Assembly: GCA_964035015.1 (NCBI GenBank)
Contig: OZ035998.1
Span: 32,592,628 to 32,656,627, forward strand
Origin: Corallium rubrum
Taxonomy: Eukaryota > Cnidaria > Anthozoa > Scleralcyonacea > Coralliidae
Length of the DNA stretch: 64,000 bases
Direction: 5' to 3'
The notes beneath the pieces were generated by a model that did not search any database, was not told where the DNA came from, and saw nothing but the letters and a program-made list of their open reading frames with translations. The translations under genes and the position numbers were made by a program. Shown one piece after another: positions 34,541 through 45,152 of this stretch; the stretch's first letter is position 1; every line of letters starts with the position of its first letter.

Positions 34541-34686
34541 CTGTGTAGTTGCATTTTTCGCAACTGCTCCCGGTTTGGTCTTAAATGTATATATTCTACA
34601 CTCGAATTTTCCTTCACCATAAATCCTTAGAACATGCTATGTAATCGAGTGAAATGCCCAATATCATTTATATATATATATATATG

Positions 34687-35654
34687 TAATGTTTACAACA
34701 CGAGCGACCGTGTTTTATTGAATATACAATCACGAGCCGAAGGCGAGTGATTGTATATTCAATACAACAAGGACGCGAGTGTTGTAAACAACTTGTGAAA
34801 TGAATAAATCGTAAAAATCCCTTTGGGATATTGAGATGCTAATTGCTAATTAGTTACAAGCACTAGTGGTTGTATTCGAAGAGTATACATCCACCAGTGG
34901 TTGTAACTAATTAGCATCATTGGTTTTAGTTTGTATGGGGTTTACAGGGGTATACATGTGACGTATTTCTGAAATTGGATTGGCTGCAAAACTCATGAAT
35001 TAGTAATGAATTTCACAAATATATATACAGTGTATATCAAAAAGCCCTGAACCCTTAGAAAACAACCTATTGTAGTAGTTTGAAAGCCCAAAGCACTTCG
35101 CTGAACCCACAGATGCGTAAAATACACGGTCTTATACACCTGGGAAATTAAGATAACTTGTAACTCAAAGTGTATGCATAGTGAAAGTATTTAAAAGCTT
35201 TTTCTCTTCCTGTTAAACTTATGTGCTGATTAATTTATAACGCAGCGCTTTTAGGGCTTTCAAACTACTACAATAGGTTGTTTTCTAAGGGTTAAGTTTT
35301 TTTGATACACACTGTATGTATATATATATATATTTGTGAAATTCATTACTAATTCATGAGTTTTGCAGCCAATCCAATTTCAGAAATTACGTCACATGTT
35401 ACCCCTGTAAACCCCATACAAACTAAACCCAATGATGCTAATTAGTTACAACCACTAGTGGATGTATACTCTTCTGATACAACCACTAGTGCTTGTAACT
35501 AATTAGCATCCCAATATCCCAAAGGAATTTTTACTATTCATTCATTTCACAAGTTGTTTACAACACTCGCGTCCTTGTTGTATTGAATATACAATCACTC
35601 GCCTTCGGCTCGTGATTGTATATTCAATACAACACGGCCGCTCGTGTTGTAAAC

Positions 35655-35658
<4 letters not shown>
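34687..35658. mobile_element. ~970-bp element with ~340-bp inverted arms
   Basis: The left arm (34687-35036) and right arm (35317-35658) are inverted with high identity. Each arm contains its own palindrome (CAACACGAGCG / CGCGAGTGTTG and GATTGTATATTCAATAC) and the block AACTAATTAGCATC. Between the arms sits a separate mariner-like MITE. Single-arm copies occur at 36333-36595 and 51940-52112. Confidence 0.88.
35036..35316. mobile_element. Mariner-like MITE with TA target
   Basis: Element 35038-35314 begins CAGTGTATATCAAAAA and ends TTTTTTTGATACACACTG, flanked by TA on both sides. Inner TIR sequence ACCCTTAGAAAACAACCTAT is shared by both ends. TA duplication and CAGTG termini fit Tc1/mariner. 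It lies between the two arms of the larger inverted repeat; a decayed copy is at 2446-2625. Confidence 0.85.

Positions 35659-35660
<2 letters not shown>

Positions 35661-35715
<55 letters not shown>
35661..35715. repeat. (TA)n microsatellite
   Basis: Perfect array immediately after the inverted-repeat element. Confidence 0.95.
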
Positions 35716-35718
<3 letters not shown>

Positions 35719-35940
35719 CGGCTACCTCATTTATTTCGCCCCTGTTCTCTGTTCATTACAATATCATCAATAATTCACAAACAAATAAACTCTAAAAAAA
35801 AGTTTAATCAGTTGTAGTATAAATGTATACAATAGAATATCTAGCTCGCGATTCGCGAAGTTTCGTTGAATTTTCTTACTTAAAAGCTCTATATTTTACA
35901 CATTCTAATAATTTTACTTAATAACTGTACTTGAAATAAA

Positions 35941-36084
35941 ATGGCAAAATTATATTTTTTATGTATTGATTTAATTATTTTCATAAGCTACGTGACTCGA
36001 TCAGCGCCGGTGTGCAAACAGATTGACATCAATCGATGGCAGATAATATATCAGAAAGTAAATAAGTATATAGTGCTGCGTATA
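35941..36084 (+). CDS. Candidate first exon, signal-peptide-like
   Basis: An ATG opens 48 codons whose start, MAKLYFLCIDLIIFISYVTR, looks like a signal peptide (short basic start, hydrophobic core), followed by SAPVCKQIDINRWQIIYQKV. The exon ends exactly in phase 0 at a consensus splice donor, GTAAGT (36085-36090). This would suit a small secreted peptide or extracellular protein, but no second exon was identified, no family is recognised, and the surroundings are repeats. Chance is a real alternative. Confidence 0.22.
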
Positions 36085-36090
36085 GTAAGT

Positions 36091-36332
36091 CTTTTGAATA
36101 TAACAAAGCCGGCAAAAAGGTACCGTAAACTGCCGAAATTTTTTGGAACAAAAAAACGTTTCTGACGTTTCGACCGATCAGAGTAGTACGTCAGTACTTC
36201 TACGACAGTTTCAACTACCTTTTCGCTTTTAGCAGATAAGATATATAGCATCGCTGTAAAAATTTCGGAGTTCCAAAGCGAGACCCGAACCGGTGAGACG
36301 CTCTAAATGGAAAAATTTAAATAATGGAAAAT
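36091..36332 (-). other. Spacer with GAAACGTC-type hairpin
   Basis: At 36162-36194 the minus strand reads CTGACGTACTAC...GGTCGAAACGTCAG, closed by a CTGACG/CGTCAG stem. It resembles tails associated with Penelope-like elements but departs from the hammerhead consensus (CTGACGT in place of CTGANGA). Confidence 0.4.
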
Positions 36333-36598
36333 GTTTTACTAATTCATGAGTTTTGCAGCCAATCCAATTTCAGAAATTACGTCACATGTTACCCCTGTAA
36401 ACCCCATACAAACTAAAACCAATGATGCTAATTAGTTACAACCACTAGTGGATGTATACTCTTCTGATACAACCACTAGTGCTTGTAACTAATTAGCATC
36501 TCAATATCCCAAAGGGATTTTTACTATTCATTCATTTCACAAGTTGTTTACAACACTCGCGTCCTTGTTGTATTGAATATACAATCACTCTGTAAAAC
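36333..36598 (-). mobile_element. Single-arm copy of the 34.7 kb inverted-repeat element
   Basis: Runs from TTACTAATTCATGAG to ATATACAATCACTC and is almost identical to the right arm at 35345-35600. The other arm is absent. Confidence 0.85.
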
Positions 36599-36784
36599 AG
36601 TAATAGCTCGAAGAACATTTACACCCAATTCTCATGTCCGAGCTATAGCATACCGATCTCTTCTCTAAAAACTAATCTTACCATTTTTAGCACCTTTTCA
36701 GTTAGCTCTCTACTGCCTACGCACCACTCTGCTTTTTTACATCAATTAACAATTATTCGCCGAAGGCGAGGTGAATATTATACA

Positions 36785-36910
36785 CTTAGTGTCTGCTCCC
36801 GAGGGAAACAGTTAGTTTTGTTTTCCTGAGAGACCTGAGAGTCCCGAGAGAAACATCGAGACTCGAGGGAAAACAAAACTGTTTCCCGAGGGAGCAGACA
36901 ATAAGTGTTT
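36785..36910. mobile_element. Foldback with CTGCTCCCGAGGGAAACAG arms
   Basis: The left arm (about 36789-36828) and right arm (36869-36906) are inverted. Inside are further short CCCGAGAG words. It forms the first half of the insert within the split MITE. Confidence 0.75.
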
Positions 36911-37321
36911 TGTTATATAGCTTGAGTTTCGCTGAATAATCAAGGGAAAGTGCACAAACGAAAAAGACAAACTGAAAGACTTACAAAAACTTTCGCCTGG
37001 CTCTGTAATTTCACATCAAACAAACAAATATGAGTCTCAGAACAAAAGAACAGCGATACATTTCTCCAGTTAATCTTCACACATGCTTTGAAGACCTATA
37101 AATATTCTTTTTATCTTACCAAACAAGCTTTTGTTTATAGGAAACTGTGAAGAGTTCAAAGTTCTAGCGGTCAACAATTGAAAACTTATTGACCGAGCAG
37201 GCAATAAGTTCTCAATTATTGCCCGCTCGGTAGACATTGAAATTTAGCTAAGGTCATGTGACCACAAACCAACTAATGACAGTCATCGTTTGTATCCAGC
37301 GAAAATCAAGCTATATAACAA
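36911..37321. mobile_element. Element with TTGTTATATAGCTTGA termini
   Basis: Left TTGTTATATAGCTTGAGTTT and right AAATCAAGCTATATAACAA are inverted. Interior matches the inverted partial copy at 2109-2445. It is nested in the split MITE. Confidence 0.8.
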
Positions 37322-37757
37322 CGGTGAATAATATTAAACCGAGACAATTAAAGTCGAGGTTATTATTCACCGATATTGAATGAGTCTGAAGCGAATAATT
37401 GTTTTAGTATAAATACACATTTTCGTACTTAGTTTTAAGAACGGTATTTTCTTTAAAATTGTTAATTTCCTCTTCTGTCACATTGACAAATGGTTGGAGG
37501 CCATTAAATAAACGCTGCAGGTGATTATCGAGAATTAGTCCGAAGTAGCTCGACCAATCAGCGCGCGCAGGTGCAAAATGTTTACATATAAGTTTTAAAA
37601 TTATATTTCACTATAATATTTCTGCTGTAACAGAACATCGTGTATCCAAAACCGTATGTTACCACATGTCGTATATATGAATGTATATATAGGAAAATCA
37701 GTCACATTTCAAAACATCTGTCCTGTTATTTCTACGCGATACTCGATAGATGAAAAC

Positions 37758-37781
37758 ATATAACACACACACACACACACC
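37758..37781. repeat. (CA)n microsatellite
   Basis: About ten AC units. Confidence 0.9.
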
Positions 37782-37893
37782 ATGCAAAGTTCTTAGAAGA
37801 TACTACAAAATCCGTTGTTTTATCATTTTAAACTTATAGCGTCATGCAGTGTTGGGGTGACTCTGAAAACTCATCTAGTGTGGTAAAGGGCCC

Positions 37894-38474
37894 TTAACCC
37901 TATCCAGACTGGGCTTTTTTTTTACTTCTGGGACTGGGGGGGGGGGGGGGGGGGGGGGTGGAAAGTGCCCGCGGTCAATATCTCCTGAACCATTTGGTGT
38001 ATTCCGACGAAACTTTTACAGGTGGATGGTATGCCTTGTTCAAGTATGTGTTACACTTACGTTGTCATGGCGACAAATTATGACGTCATTAATTGCAAAA
38101 ACCCAGGATTTCTAGAATTTCCAAAAAAAATTTTCCTATTGTTTTGTTAACATAAAAAGGTAGTATATCAAAAAAATAGTTTCTCTTTATTAAAAAGTGC
38201 TTACTTTTATTGTAACTATTATAAAAGCAAACATAATAAAAATTGTCGGCTGAAATTTTGTGTTGGTAGGTGTTCACGACTCCGCTGTAACTTTTTTTTG
38301 GCGTAACATATTTTCCCCAAATTTTCCACACATAAAGCCCATACATATTTAGGAAAAGTCATAAAATTTCAGAACCATACCTGTACTGGTTTAGGAGTTA
38401 TTAACTTTTAAATTCAGCGCGGGCACATTCCGCCCCCCCCCGCCCCCCATCCCGCCCAGTCTGGATAGGGTTAA
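37894..38474. mobile_element. piggyBac-type MITE with TTAA duplication
   Basis: TTAA lies at 37894-37897 and 38471-38474. The element (37898-38470) begins CCCTATCCAGACTGGGC and ends GCCCAGTCTGGATAGGG, an exact 17-bp inverted repeat. TTAA plus a CCC terminus fits piggyBac. Removing it closes a palindrome (AAAGGGCCCTTAAGGTGAA with its inverted partner at 38500-38520). No transposase. Confidence 0.88.
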
Positions 38475-38587
38475 GGTGAAGTAATACGGTATTAGTTCAC
38501 CTTAAGGGCCCTTTATCACAATTACGAGCAACAAATTGCTGCGACATTGTTGCGTTGCAAGTTGAATGTCGCACGTATTACCACCCA

Positions 38588-39420
38588 CCTTAGGGGGCCT
38601 TTACACGAGCCCGGGTTGAGTTCCAGCCCAAGTCAGCTCTCCATCCCCAGGTTGGCTGCTTTTTTCCCCAACCTGGGTCAGCTTTTCCCAACCCGGGTCA
38701 GCTTTTCTCAACCCGGGTCAGCTTTTCTCAACACAAATCATCTTCTCGCTGGAAACGAGAAGGCCTAGTAAACTTCGCAAAAAGGTCCTGTCCAGAATCG
38801 TTTAGGCCCTTTTTAACCGCAAACAACATTGAGCGACAGTGTAAAGGCCTGTAAAAGCATAAGGATGTCTGCGAAGATTTTACCAAAGATCTTGGCGATC
38901 GAAAGAGGGAAATTGTGGAATATATTCCAATTGGAGCTCGAAATGAAAATTTAACTGTTTGACTTTCAACTTTTGGCGGTTGCAGAAAGAAAGCTAGGCT
39001 AGTGAAACTTCGTCCATCCGAGGTGAGCGGGCTTGTATTATTTTGTGCAGATGGAAGTAGTAAATTTCGGGAAATACTTAGGACATCATGTCACAACTCT
39101 TCTTCAATAAACAACCAAACTGTAAAGTGAAAGTGCTTACGAATTTTACTAGAGGTCCATTCGGATCACTTCCGAAACGTGTTAACTGAGGAGGAAGGCC
39201 TAGAAACTAGGCTGCATATTGCCAACACTTTACACGAGCCCGGGTCGTCATGTAAGCACGGGTTGACTTGACCCGGGTCTTGAAAAGGGTCACCTGGCAA
39301 GACGAGTTGACCCGGCATCGTGTAAACGCTAACAGAGGTTTATTCGTAGACGGGTTGACCCGGGTTGGCGAGCTAACCCAGGTTGGCTCTAAACCCGGGC
39401 TCTTGTAAAGGCCCCCTTAG
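38588..39420. mobile_element. Element with CCCGGGTTGA subterminal arrays
   Basis: The left end TTAGGGGGCCTTTACACGAG and right end CTTGTAAAGGCCCCCTTAG are inverted. CCCGGGTT or its complement recurs about ten times near the two ends. The centre (38749-39220) is a core closely similar to 4838-5260, whose flanks are unrelated. A short frame MSAKILPKILA is read in the core but is not conserved in frame context. Confidence 0.8.
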
Positions 39421-39439
39421 CTTAAACATTGTCACACCA

Positions 39440-39733
39440 TAGTCAATCGAGATATGGTCTGGAAACTCGGCAAACTTCAAAGCGCCTATAATGAGCTGGG
39501 ATTTTATGTTGAACCGTACCTTACACCGTGCACAACCTTTGTTTTAGCTTTATTAATATTTAAATAGCACGGTTGAATGATTGAACTGAAACGTTGCTAT
39601 TGGACAATTTGTTCATTATACTAAAATACAATGTGTTCAGTGACCGTACACCGTGCACAAAAATGCATAAAGGCGAACAAAAAGATAGACCAAAGACTTC
39701 AGCTGAGTTTCCAGACCATATCTCGATTGACTA
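39440..39733. mobile_element. MITE, GATATGGTCTGGAAAC family, intact copy
   Basis: TAGTCAATCGAGATATGGTC and its inverted partner bound the element. GTCACAC is repeated immediately outside (about 39430-39436 and 39736-39742). Removing the element gives a sequence matching the 53 kb relative. Fragments of the same family lie near 49230-49283 and 51602-51650. Confidence 0.82.
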
Positions 39734-39850
39734 TGGTCACACCACAATGATTTTGTCGCAAGTTGAATCAGCATGTTGCAGCAAGTAAAACTGGAGTCTA
39801 CTTTTTTCAACAAATTTTTCAACTTGCAACAAAATCATTGTTGGGGTAGT

Positions 39851-41782
39851 GGGTGCCCCCAAACACAAATTTCCTAAGGGCCCCGAGCAGCTCCGTTACG
39901 CCACTGATTCACTGGTATGGTTTGGTTTGGTTAATATTAATCAGAATATAAAAGTAAAAATCACAATAAAAATAAAATATGTCCGTTGCCGTTGGAGCTT
40001 TGCATGATGTGTCGATAGAATTTAAAAATAGAAGTGTATTAAAAAATAGTACGATATCATATTCAGTAAAGGTATATATAGTAGGGGTGAACTTTTTTTC
40101 ATAAACCCCCTCTCTCTATTAGGATCCAGAGTAGGATCCACGTTCACACGACGCCGGTACGAAAGAATAACGGAAGAATATCGTTACGTTACGAACTCGT
40201 CGTTTGATGGTCGATAAATAAAGTCGATGGAGTTTAGCCAAAATTCCTTTCCTTAACGGCTTGAGCCGATCACTACCGAGTGCCGACGGTGACGCGGACA
40301 TATAAAACACTCTCGTCAAATCGTCCGATTGACGAATTAGAGAAAAGCAAAGAAAGACCATCATTTCTATCGCAAAACATTCCTTTGTAAAACATGCTGG
40401 GCCTTTTTTTGTCGGTAAACAAATGTTTTCCCTGGTCTTCGTACAAGCGAACGATTGTTGATGACAATTACAAATTATAGGGAACTGGGAACCAGAGGAC
40501 TGGGAACAAAAACCCAATTTTGCATTGGGGTCTTTTTCATCAGAGTTTCCCAGAGCCTCCTTTCCTTCGTGATGACCGATAGGATCGCAGGCTCTGCATG
40601 GGTAGGTAATTTCGGGAGTCAACTTCGAGCCCGAGTCAAGCACGAGTCACGAGTCAAGTTAAAAAAAGCCTCAGTAATTTGACAATTTTTGTTTTCAACA
40701 TTTGCAATTTCTTTTCTTCTCAACAAATAGTGAAAATGTGTAAAAATCGTCGCATCGACGTGGTGGTATAAATGGTAGTATCGCTATTAATTTTCGGTTG
40801 TCCAACTTAGTTACCGTTTGTTGTTGTTTCCCGTAAACAAAAAAAAAAGGGTGCGAAATTCAAACGATTTCAACTCATAAACAATCAAATAGTAGTCTTT
40901 GGTCTACTGACAAGTTGACTAACATAAGATATTGTTTATAGAAAAAAACCGTTTTACATTTTGGTATAGAAAACGTATTTTAGCAGTATGATACAACGCT
41001 AAAAACTCAAGACAAGTTCTTATTTTAACATATATTTTAGTAGTTTTTGTTGACAGAACATGAATGCGGTGGCGTACTGAACGGGGGGTGAGGTGTGATT
41101 TCCCTCCACTCCCTCCATTCCCCCCCCCCGACACACACACACACACACACACTTTTACGGGAATGGACGGGAAATTGATATAGGTCATGCAGTCAAAACC
41201 AAATCGGTCGATAAATTTAGGAATAAAATATATAAACCCGCCTGGGTTTCGTCGGTAAATCTTGAATGTCCATCAATATCTTCAACATGAATTGAATTAC
41301 TTTCACATTCATTGAAAGGTTTGATGCCAGCTGTGCGGTGATTTAATCTAAATGTTAGTTAAGTAATTATGTCGAATTACAAAGAACAATCGACTAACAT
41401 TTAACACGGAATTCCAGGGGTTTTACACAGTTCTAGTAAAACACCTTATTCGGCTAATGAAATTTCAATCTTGATTGAAGTTTTGAAGTGCAGTGGAAGC
41501 ACTGCATACCCACGTTGACTAAATATGTAAATTAATTGCAAACACCACTTTATATAATAGTATTTTCCTTGACGAGGGAGTATCCAATTTTGCGACCAAA
41601 ATTTGAGAGCAGTCGAAGAACATTTCAATGAAATATAAAGTGAATTTTGCTTTCATATTACCATTGAAGTGCCTGCATGCAAGAAGACTACAGTAGGTTA
41701 AAGCGGTGTTGCGAGCAAGTTGCAAGGGGGATGTTACAGTACACTGTGCAACCGCAATTTGTTGCGAAAGTAGTACTGTGTA

Positions 41783-41784
<2 letters not shown>
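39851..41784. other. No gene recognised; hAT-end fragment and low-complexity
   Basis: 39852-39908 resembles a CAGTGGCGTAAC hAT end. A 174-codon minus-strand frame (40643-40119) has no recognisable domain and I do not call it. A CACACA tract lies near 41132-41152 beside poly-C. Nothing else supported. Confidence 0.45.
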
Positions 41785-41843
<59 letters not shown>

Positions 41844-42368
41844 ACGGCATCTGCCCTTAAACGCCAATAATTATTAATAGCATATCTATCGTGCAATTTT
41901 AAGAATAGAACATGCACGCGAGTGAGACTATTAAAGACCTTCAAATATTCCTATTGAATCAATGGTGCTAAAAATATTTATAACCTATATATAAATACTT
42001 GTTTATTTGTAGTATGCAATTATCTCATCAGTTCATTCAGAAACCGTATCGATGTATTTATATAATCACGCATCCCCGCGCCAAAAATATACCTAGAATT
42101 CCATTCTTGGTAGCAGTTGCGACATGTATACTAATATCGCGGCATAAACTTGCCGATAAACGTGAAGATAATGACATCATCATCATTAACTTTACTTCGG
42201 ATTCAAAATATTCGAGCAGTCTCTAAAGACTACTAATCGGGAACAATAGCCATATGGCATTGATTAAGGCAAAGCTGATTCTGCGGAGTAAGGAAAACCA
42301 GAGATTGCGGAGAAGAATCGTCGAAGCACAGGAGAAAACTCTATTCACACCTATAGCTGGAATATTAT
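41785..42368. other. (TA)n tract and spacer
   Basis: (TA)n at 41785-41840, then AT-rich sequence with no recognised gene. Confidence 0.5.
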
Positions 42369-42772
42369 AAATGATATTGGGCATTTCACTCGATTACATA
42401 GCATGTTCTAAGGATTTAGGGTGAAGGAAAATTCGAGTGTAGAATATATACATTTTAAGACCAAACCGGGATCAGTTGCGAAAAATGCAACTACACAGGC
42501 CTTCCGGCAGGAATTGAACCCTGCACGACCTTGCGATTCTAGTGCAATGCTCTGACCACTGAGCCACGGAGGCCGTTGCCGAGAGCTTGATCGCGTGTTC
42601 TGTATACATTAAGGTGGTAATGCCAGGAGAGAACTGGGTTTATTAGAAGTAATATTGGGCATTTCACTCGATTACATAGTGTGTTCTAAGGATTTTGGGT
42701 GAAGGAAAATTCGAGTGTAGAATATATACATTTTAAGACCAAACCGGGACCAGTTGCGAAAAATGCAACTAT
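42369..42772 (-). repeat. Second tRNA-like tandem array (about 1.4 units)
   Basis: Reverse-complement copy of the 276-bp unit: one full unit with the tRNA-like segment plus a second partial unit ending after AGTTGCGAAAAATGCAACTA. Identity to the 33.7 kb array is high but with visible differences, so this copy is older. Confidence 0.88.
42499..42573 (-). tRNA. tRNA-like sequence in second array
   Basis: 75-nt version. It differs by three extra bases before the T arm, which here pairs perfectly (GCAGG/CCTGC). Anticodon loop again CTAGAAT. A and B boxes intact. Confidence 0.4.
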
Positions 42773-43010
42773 AGGCGGTCGTCCATTCAAGTACTAACCC
42801 GCCTAACATCAGTCTTTAGCTTCTTTTCCTTGGCTCGCAGCAAGTACCTGCATTTAATTACTCGGGCTATCTGCATGGTTGCCAGGTTTCGGCTCGGTTT
42901 CTTTTTTTCTTTCATTTTTGGGTGTCACGATTTTGCATTTTTGCGGCACATTTTACTTCCGCTACTATTCATGCTTCTGGTGAGTTGTTAGCCGTGTGAC
43001 TAAGGGGCCG
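42773..43010. other. Spacer
   Basis: Nothing recognised. Confidence 0.4.
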
Positions 43011-43390
43011 TTTACATGAATCTGGATTGAGTTTCAATCCGGATTGAACTCATTCCGCTTCTGATGAAACTCCTTTATCTGTTTACATGAATCTGGATTG
43101 AGATTAGCTCATTCCGGATTGATTTCAATCCGTTTCTCTTTCTGGATTGAAATCTCATTCCGGATTGAAATTTCGTTCCGGAATCATGTAAGCGCGGTGC
43201 GAGTTTCATTCCGGAATGAAAACGTGACAGAGAGGACTAGAACAAACAATGCATGCGTGTTTTCTAATATTTACGGATTTCAGGCGACAGGCGGATTTCA
43301 ATGCAGAAACCCAATTGCCATGTAGACACGGATTGACTTCGTTAATTCAATCCGGATTGAAACTCAATCCGGATTCATGTCTGAGTGAGG
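43011..43390. mobile_element. MITE with CGGATTGA/TCAATCCG arrays
   Basis: The left end AAGGGGCCGTTTACATGAAT is followed by CTGGATTGAG and repeated ATTCCGGATTGAAA words. The right end reads AACTCAATCCGGATTCATGT. About fifteen GGATTGA or TTCCGGA words in 370 bp. Immediately after, GAGGCCGCG occurs twice, 91 bp apart (43388 and 43479). Confidence 0.75.
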
Positions 43391-43499
43391 CCGCGCGAGG
43401 GGTGTACACTCCAAAAAATCTCGTACACCTTTAAAAATCCAAAAATCCCAAAAATCTCAAAAAATCTCACACCCCTCGAGGCCGCGTGAGGCATGTTGT

Positions 43500-43975
43500 A
43501 AGGTTTTTGCTTCTTTCGCTTTTGGAGTTGGACAAAACGTTTAACAGCTTTGCTTTTTGATCAAGGTGTTCTTGCACGTTGTTGGTAGATTTTGACTTTG
43601 TAGTTTAACAGTGATCAGATGTGGCTGGCAACTGTTTGATCGTAAATATGTTCACCAGTGTGAAGTATGCAAAACATTCAGCCTTCGATTCAGGCTCTGC
43701 GTAGTTGCAAGTAGCCCAAGTGAACGCCTGACCCAGGCGTCTTGTTAACCAAAACCTCACAGGGAAAAAACAAGCACTGCGAGTTATTTTCAATTATAAA
43801 ATAAGGTGTCCTCTACGTACGCTCTGATTGGCTGGGCTCCGTGCATTTATAAGAGTATGAAGAGCATGAATGACGTAAAATGGCGTGGAGTAGCATAGGA
43901 TGGCGTCACCTGGCGGGAAAATCTAGCGAACTTTCAAAACTATCCCACTTTTAGCTTTTTTTTGCTTCTTCTTCA
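43500..43975. other. Intergenic, nothing recognised
   Basis: No feature supported. Confidence 0.45.
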
Positions 43976-44146
43976 AATAAAACATACCGCTCCTGTGCAT
44001 ATGTACTCTTATAAAGGTTCGTTTGACGTCATTTGTACACGAAAGAAGTTCAGTGAGTAGTGCCTCTACTCAACTTCTTTCGTGTTCAAATGAGGTCAAA
44101 CGAACCTTTATAAGAGTACATACGCACGGAGCTTTAGGTTTTATTT
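43976..44146. mobile_element. Foldback, ~80-bp arms
   Basis: ACTCTTATAAAGGTTCGTTT pairs with AAACGAACCTTTATAAGAGT and the symmetry continues through CACGAAAGAAGTT / AACTTCTTTCGTG to a short centre. Confidence 0.85.
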
Positions 44147-44198
44147 GTTAATTAGATGCAAGTACTCGCACCAGTTTCTGCGATGACTGGACATACAG

Positions 44199-45152
<954 letters not shown>

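Larger units (their letters stand above)
33749..34671 (+). repeat. 276-bp tandem repeat array with tRNA-like segment
   Basis: Units start at 33749, 34025, 34301 and (partial) 34577, exactly 276 bp apart and almost identical; one visible change is TTCCTTCACC to TTCCTCCACC in unit 3. Each full unit carries a tRNA-like sequence followed by a GTTGC/GCAAC hairpin. The array is flanked by (TA)n on both sides. A second, inverted-orientation array lies at 42369-42772. Confidence 0.93.
36747..37575. mobile_element. Copy 2 of the 874-1182 MITE pair, split by insertions
   Basis: The left end AACAATTATTCGCCGAAGG (36747) runs to about 36778. The sequence resumes at about 37321 with ACGGTGAATAATATTAAACC and continues through the second MITE to CCAATCAGCGCGCG (37570). 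Compared with the first copy, about 540 bp is inserted in the middle of the first MITE. Confidence 0.8.
37884..39850. mobile_element. Old TTGCAAC/GCAACAA element holding three nested insertions
   Basis: Pieces at 37884-37897, 38471-38590, 39421-39440 and 39734-39850, read together, resemble the uninterrupted relative at 53363-53654 (reverse complement): GACATTGTTGCGTTGC, TTGTTGCAAGTTGAA, TTTTTTCAACAAAT and AACAAAATCATTGTTG. Insertions: a piggyBac-type MITE, the 38588-39420 element, and the 39440-39733 MITE. Confidence 0.75.

Noticed and set aside
33806-34630. Three identical 90-codon open frames in a row
   Set aside because: They arise because 276 is a multiple of three and the tandem units are identical; the frames cross the tRNA-like segment and match no protein family.
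36162-36194. Hammerhead ribozyme
   Set aside because: The core reads CTGACGT, missing the conserved A of CTGANGA; kept only as a Penelope-tail-like hairpin.
40119-40643. 174-codon minus-strand frame
   Set aside because: No recognisable domain, no splice or start support; probably chance in a moderate-GC stretch.
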